A DNA stretch of 64,000 nucleotides from positions 62,001-126,000 of the forward strand of contig NZ_CP037863.1 in assembly GCF_004353845.1 (NCBI RefSeq), in the 5' to 3' direction. The DNA comes from Citrobacter arsenatis (GTDB lineage: Bacteria > Pseudomonadota > Gammaproteobacteria > Enterobacterales > Enterobacteriaceae). Positions 60,687-64,000 of the stretch are shown here, in pieces (the stretch's first letter is position 1; each line of letters starts with the position of its first letter). A program made the position numbers and the translations under genes. The notes under the pieces are model-generated. The model searched no databases. It was not told the DNA's origin and saw only the letters and a program-made list of their open reading frames with translations.

Positions 60687-60904
60687 TTACCCTGGACGGC
60701 TGACAGCGTTTGTGCTTGTCTCAGCCCGGGCGAGAGGGGCTTAAACGGTGAAAAGGCACCAGAAGTGGATGAGAGCAGGGGCCCGCCGCAACGACGGGGC
60801 GCGGCACGCGAAACGGCGTTGCGCCTTACAGCCCGGCAGCCTTACCGCCGGGGTGCGAAAAGCGCAGGAAACGGCGCGCCAGGGGCGGCGTGACCGGAAC
60901 GGTC

Positions 60905-61062
60905 GCAGCAAGCCTGCCTTTGACTTTCGCCATCAGACCCTAGCCGTATGGCCCGAAACCCGCAGGGGTTCGGCGGAGACTGGCAGATGCGCAGCAGCTG
61001 CCCTGGCGGAGTGGGGCTCGACGACTGGACAGCGCCAGCTGGTCAGGAGCCGAAGGGGGCCA
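60905..61062. repeat. Leading-region repeat, copy C (partial Frpo/ssi-like core)
   Basis: About 158 bases match 58942-59102 (copy A) and 63057-63217 (copy B), with a few substitutions and a short deletion near the left end. The match includes GGCCCGAAACCCGCAGGGGT, GGCGGAGTGGGGCTCGACGA and GGTCAGGAGCCGAAGGGGGC. The sharing stops at both ends, so this is the conserved core. It lies upstream of the small gene and ssb on the minus strand. It is the best indication of which part of the repeat is functional. Confidence 0.75.
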
Positions 61063-61359
61063 GCACCCTGACATTTTAGATTTCAAAAAACACCGGGAAG
61101 CAGCTGCACATCAGGGAGACGTATAGCAGCAGTAGTGTCCGGGGTAAGGGTTAAAAGAAGACAGAAATACAGCCTGTTTCAGAGACACTCATCAGAATGT
61201 TTATGACGCGAAATGAAGGGTGTTGCGCGCCAGCGCAATCCCCTTCAGCGCCGCAGGCGCGCGGCTTTATTCTGCGCGGTGCCTGCCCCATCTGCATATC
61301 CCGTTAAGACAATAAGACAGCAGACATATTTCTGCCATCTTATTGAATTGTTATCCCTT
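61063..61359. other. Gap between repeat copy C and the 108-residue gene
   Basis: About 297 bases without a supported gene. It contains GC-rich inverted segments (GCGCCAGCGC, GCGCCGCAGGCGCGCGG near 61226-61263), which may end the transcript coming from the right. Nothing else recognised. Confidence 0.35.
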
Positions 61360-61686
61360 TCAGTAAAGGCGTTCTTCTTTTTCCTGCTCAAAATGCATCA
61401 GTGCAGTTCGCAGGGATTCCCGCAGGTGTTTCTCTCCGGATGTATCTGGGTCAAATTGCTCACACAGGTGTAGCAGATCCCCCAGAAAATCTGTCAGAAC
61501 CGTTCCCAGCGACTCACTGTCCCGATCCAGGCCAGTTTGTTTTGCAAACAACCACAGTGCAGCCGCTGCAAGTGAAGCATGGTCATCATTACTTCTGATT
61601 CGAACAGGGTAGTTTTCATTCTCCAGATTTTGGGCCATTACTTTCAGGACGGTAGCCGGGACATCGTACAGGGTGTGTTCAGTCAT
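61360..61686 (-). CDS. Unknown leading-region protein, 108 residues
   Basis: Start ATG at 61684-61686 with AAGGAG nine bases upstream (MTEHTLYDVPATVLKVMAQN). The protein is acidic and helical (LAAAALWLFAKQTGLDR, VLTDFLGDLLHLCEQFD, LRTALMHFEQEKEE), without signal or membrane helix. No family recognised. It is the last of four genes on the minus strand that follow repeat copy B. Small acidic proteins in leading regions are often anti-restriction or anti-CRISPR, but this is only a guess here. Confidence 0.72.
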   Translation of the reverse strand: MTEHTLYDVPATVLKVMAQNLENENYPVRIRSNDDHASLAAAALWLFAKQTGLDRDSESLGTVLTDFLGDLLHLCEQFDPDTSGEKHLRESLRTALMHFEQEKEERLY

Positions 61687-61869
61687 CGTCGTTCTCCTTA
61701 ACTGCGACATCATTTTCTGTCGCAACGGTTCTTAAGTGGCCTGCTGGCCGTATCGTTGTACCAGAACGTGGTCACCGCAAACGATGGCCACCAAAACTGG
61801 CCATTTTTCAAAACGGGGCGAGAAGCTGTTCGTTTCCCGCCCGGAATGAATGGTTCGTACATGACTGCT

Positions 61870-62154
61870 TTAAATCGACAGTCCCATACGTTCTATCTTG
61901 CGCACGAACTGTTTGAAGTGTTCTGCTTCAGTTAAATGGATATGGCGAAACTGTGGATCCACGCCCTTACTGAGTGCATAAAAGTAACGACCTTTCATTT
62001 TTTCGGGAGAGTGTTTACGCAGCTTTTTCAACTCGGCAAGAGTATGGAACTCCATAACATCCCAATCTTCTGCCGCAGTTGCGTTATTTTCATTCTCTGC
62101 AACCAGAATAATGAGGGATGAAGCTGGTATGGCGCTGATGACTTGAGTAGCCAT
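61870..62154 (-). CDS. Unknown leading-region protein, 94 residues
   Basis: ATG at 62152-62154 with an AAAGGAAA RBS. The sequence has EDWDVMEFHTLAELKKLRKH, KMKGRYFYALSKGVDPQFRH and a C-terminal FKQFVRKIERMGLSI. It is soluble by prediction and has no motif I know. It lies 33 bases downstream of the next gene and belongs to the same cluster behind copy B. Confidence 0.72.
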   Translation of the reverse strand: MATQVISAIPASSLIILVAENENNATAAEDWDVMEFHTLAELKKLRKHSPEKMKGRYFYALSKGVDPQFRHIHLTEAEHFKQFVRKIERMGLSI

Positions 62155-62187
62155 TTCTATTTCCTTTCTTTTTTGAAGTAACGGTAT

Positions 62188-62496
62188 TCAGCCATGTAAC
62201 GGGCAGCATTCACTTTCTTCGCTCTGGCAGAATTCACAGTTTTCTGTTTCATGGCATGATGCTGCGAACTGCACGCCCGCGTTCCATGCTTTCACCAGTT
62301 GAGGTTCGTCAGCAAACATGTGAGGAAGAGTGAATTCCCCCAGGCCGAAATCCTGATAGCCAGCCTGTTGAGCTTCAATAAGAGCATCAGTCTCTTCACT
62401 CCGGGCCTTAACCGGGTCGATAACTCTCATTACGCGAGCCATCCCCCACTGAATCCGAATATTCAGGCCACGAACTGGAGTCAAATCTCTGTTCAT
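62188..62496 (-). CDS. Unknown leading-region protein with Cys-rich tail, 102 residues
   Basis: MNRDLTPVRGLNIRIQWGMA starts at 62494-62496. A central VMRVIDPVKARSEETDALIE helix and PQLVKAWNAGVQFAASCHET precede the Cys-rich end ENCEFCQSEESECCPLHG, which has CxxC and CC pairs and a final His that could hold zinc. No family recognised. It follows the 72-residue gene by 20 bases. Confidence 0.72.
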   Translation of the reverse strand: MNRDLTPVRGLNIRIQWGMARVMRVIDPVKARSEETDALIEAQQAGYQDFGLGEFTLPHMFADEPQLVKAWNAGVQFAASCHETENCEFCQSEESECCPLHG

Positions 62497-62516
62497 TGCA
62501 TTTTTCCTTTAGCTGG

Positions 62517-62735
62517 TTAATTCACACCAAGACGGCGAAACATATCCGCAATAATGTTCCGGCGGGTGTATGACGCACCGGCTGCTTTAAGGTCAGCCAG
62601 GACATTAAATGCATAACTGGCATCCTGTCCGTGGAATGCCAGTACCTTTGCAGCAATCGGTTCCGGACATGTCCCTACACATCTTCCGGAAGATTCTTGA
62701 GCGGCGGTTTTGACGTTGACGTTTCGTGTGTGCAT
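62517..62735 (-). CDS. Leading-region unknown protein sharing its N-terminus with the gene at 58310
   Basis: 72 residues from the ATG at 62733-62735; it begins MHTRNVNVKTAAQESSGRCV, the first 16 residues being the same as in the 97-residue protein at 58310-58603. After this the bodies are unrelated (here AAKVLAFHGQDASYAFNVLA, AGASYTRRNIIADMFRRLGV). The junction coincides with the edge of the duplicated DNA at 62678. It is the first gene behind repeat copy B. Confidence 0.75.
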   Translation of the reverse strand: MHTRNVNVKTAAQESSGRCVGTCPEPIAAKVLAFHGQDASYAFNVLADLKAAGASYTRRNIIADMFRRLGVN

Positions 62736-63713
62736 CCTGGTTTTCTCCTGTGGTGATGGTTTTCCATCTCCCTGGTGAGTTCTCTCGCGGCAAAGGGCAA
62801 AGGAGCAACGACGTCTAAGGAAGGAAAGGGGCGGAGACAAAAGTTTTTGCGGCCCCAGGCAAAAAGTTTTGGCGGAGTTTATATACCCCTTGGATGACGA
62901 CACGGCGGTGCTACAAGCAGCCCTCCGCGTGAGGACACACAGGGCGATGGCCTCACCGGATGAACAGGATGCACACACCCGACACGTCGGAACGGCGTGG
63001 CGGTATCAGAGCGACGGCATCGCCGGCGCGGTGGAGGCGGCGCGGCCGGCACGGGCGCAGCAAGCCGCAGGGGTTGACCTTCGCCATCAGACCCTAGCCG
63101 CATGGCCCGAAACCCGCAGGGGTTCGGCGGAGACTGGCAGGTGCGCAGCAGCTGCCCTGGCGGAGTGGGGCTCGACGACTGGACAGCGTCAGCTGGTCAG
63201 GAGCCGAAGGGGGCCATCAGTCTGTTATTACTGAGACCAGAGGAATAGAACAGAACCATGCAGACAGTAGATAAATGATCCGCAATCAGTAAATCACAAT
63301 GGACAGGGCGGGAAGAGAGCGGGCGCGCCGCAGGCGCTGCCGCCCTGCCCCGTTCCCGGAGGGAACCGTCCTTCCTGGCTGTTCATGCTTGCGATCGCAC
63401 CAGAAGAGGAAAAAGGGGCTGCCAGCGAACCGGCAACCCCTTCATAAAGGCGCTTCAGGCATAACCAAACCACCACAGCCCCTGATTGGCGGGGGGTTTC
63501 CCCCCGCCGGGGTTAGCTACTTAGCGGATTCGTAAGCCATAAAAGCCGCCACCTCCCTGTTCGTGTCCCTGTAGCGGATTTCACAGAGTGATTTCCGGGT
63601 CAGGTAGGTAAATATCAGTAGCGTGAGACACACTATTAATACGCACCAGAACAGAGTGTTTCGTGGCAGTTTCATGGCCTTCTTCTCCTTGCCTTGCGGC
63701 ATCTAAGAGGCTA
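62678..63713. repeat. Leading-region repeat, copy B (Frpo/ssi-like element plus hok)
   Basis: Matches copy A over 62678-62810 and 62906-63713, with single-base differences (for example GGTATCAG instead of GGCATCAG, and one extra G in the hairpin after hok). The 95 bases between, with GGGGCGGAGACAAAAG, differ from copy A. It faces the minus-strand cluster 61360-62735 in the same way that copy A faces 57477-58603. Confidence 0.72.
63517..63675 (-). CDS. hok: Hok/Gef-family toxin, copy B
   Basis: The coding sequence gives the same 52 residues as copy A (59401-59559), starting [17 protein letters not shown]. As in F and R100, it follows a gene that may be psiA. Its own upstream antisense region (63727-63785) differs from that of copy A. 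The same hairpin, with one extra G in the loop-proximal stem, follows the gene. Confidence 0.92.
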   Translation of the reverse strand: MKLPRNTLFWCVLIVCLTLLIFTYLTRKSLCEIRYRDTNREVAAFMAYESAK

Positions 63714-63726
63714 TCCTGATGTTGTC

Positions 63727-63785
63727 TAGGCATACAGGTGGCCTCGTGGGTTAATGAAAATTAACTACGGGGCTTTCTGCTTTTT
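63727..63785 (+). ncRNA. sok: Sok-like antisense RNA, copy B
   Basis: Very similar to R1 Sok: GCCTCGTGGGTTAATGAAAA, TTAACTACGGGGCTTTCTGC and a T run. It is read on the plus strand, opposite to hok. The flanking CGTCATGAGGCAAAAAGCCT and AAGCGCCACCGCCATTATAC are also conserved with R1. Ends are approximate. Confidence 0.65.
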
Positions 63786-63891
63786 GCCACACAACCCGGC
63801 AACAAACCACCTTCACGTCATGAGGCAAAAAGCCTCAAGCGCCACCGCCATTATACCGCACACCGTCACTGTCTGACCAGGTTTCCTGCTC

Positions 63892-64000
63892 TTATCGTGC
63901 TGATTTTCCGCGAAAATACTCCGGTCGGGTTTCCAGCTCCCGCTCGATAAGTTCATCAGCAAACAATGGCGCAATCCGGTTTACACGCCGCTCCAGATTT
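63892..64000 (-). CDS. C-terminal end of a gene, possibly psiA (cut by window edge)
   Basis: The frame that closes with TAA at 63892-63894 encodes NLERRVNRIAPLFADELIER followed by ELETRPEYFRGKSAR. It lies directly upstream of hok on the same strand, where F and R100 carry psiA (SOS inhibition). Only 35 residues are visible, so the identity rests mainly on position. Confidence 0.45.
   Translation of the reverse strand, partial: NLERRVNRIAPLFADELIERELETRPEYFRGKSAR

Overview
The window is a stretch of a conjugative IncF-type plasmid from the Enterobacterales (Enterobacter, Klebsiella, Citrobacter or Salmonella are all plausible hosts). The evidence is an IncFII-type RepA preceded by a leader peptide and a CopA-like antisense stem-loop, an almost complete F-type transfer region with TraI relaxase, an F-like nic sequence, plasmid SSB, Hok/Sok and CcdAB. 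Species cannot be fixed from the sequence alone. All reading is by eye; no database search was run.

Layout. 1-13315: silver/copper resistance locus silE(partial)-silS-silR / silCFBA-silG-silP, then a DUF2933 protein and an M23 peptidase, with two palindromic SilR boxes. 13597-16050: an IS66-family element without matching target duplications, followed by an apparently truncated DUF2913 gene. 16836-19966: an AT-rich two-gene membrane operon that I do not recognise. 20286-22884: AriR-like small regulator, origin region and IncFII repA with its leader peptide and antisense RNA. 22885-56259: the transfer region, nearly all on the minus strand, running in the F gene order from traM/traA (right) to traI (left) and ending with a ScsC/DsbA-like thiol oxidoreductase. 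A ccdAB toxin-antitoxin pair sits on the opposite strand between traT and traD. 56283-56735: oriT, with a striking array of 23-bp direct repeats and an F-like nic. 56914-64000: the leading region, with lytic transglycosylase, DUF932 protein, small unknown genes, ssb, two hok/sok loci and three copies of a GC-rich non-coding repeat; a partial gene, perhaps psiA, runs off the right edge.

How it works together. SilS/SilR sense periplasmic silver or copper and drive efflux (SilCBA, SilP) and binding (SilE, SilF). For transfer, TraI nicks the plus strand at about 56715, TraD couples it to the TraA-built type IV secretion channel, and the strand enters the recipient starting with 56716 rightwards. 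Most leading-region genes lie on the minus strand, so the entering plus strand is their template; the three repeats sit just upstream of these gene clusters and look like F-plasmid Frpo/ssi elements, which would switch on ssb, hok and several unknown, possibly anti-defence, genes at entry.

Most unusual: the repeated leading-region promoter-like module with two genes sharing one N-terminus; the 23-bp oriT array; a TraY-like protein encoded backwards between traA and traM with no traJ, traX or finO seen; TrbB with CxxS in place of CxxC beside an extra DsbA-like gene at the operon end; the unknown 16.8-20.0 kb operon; and four unknown genes between traW and traU.
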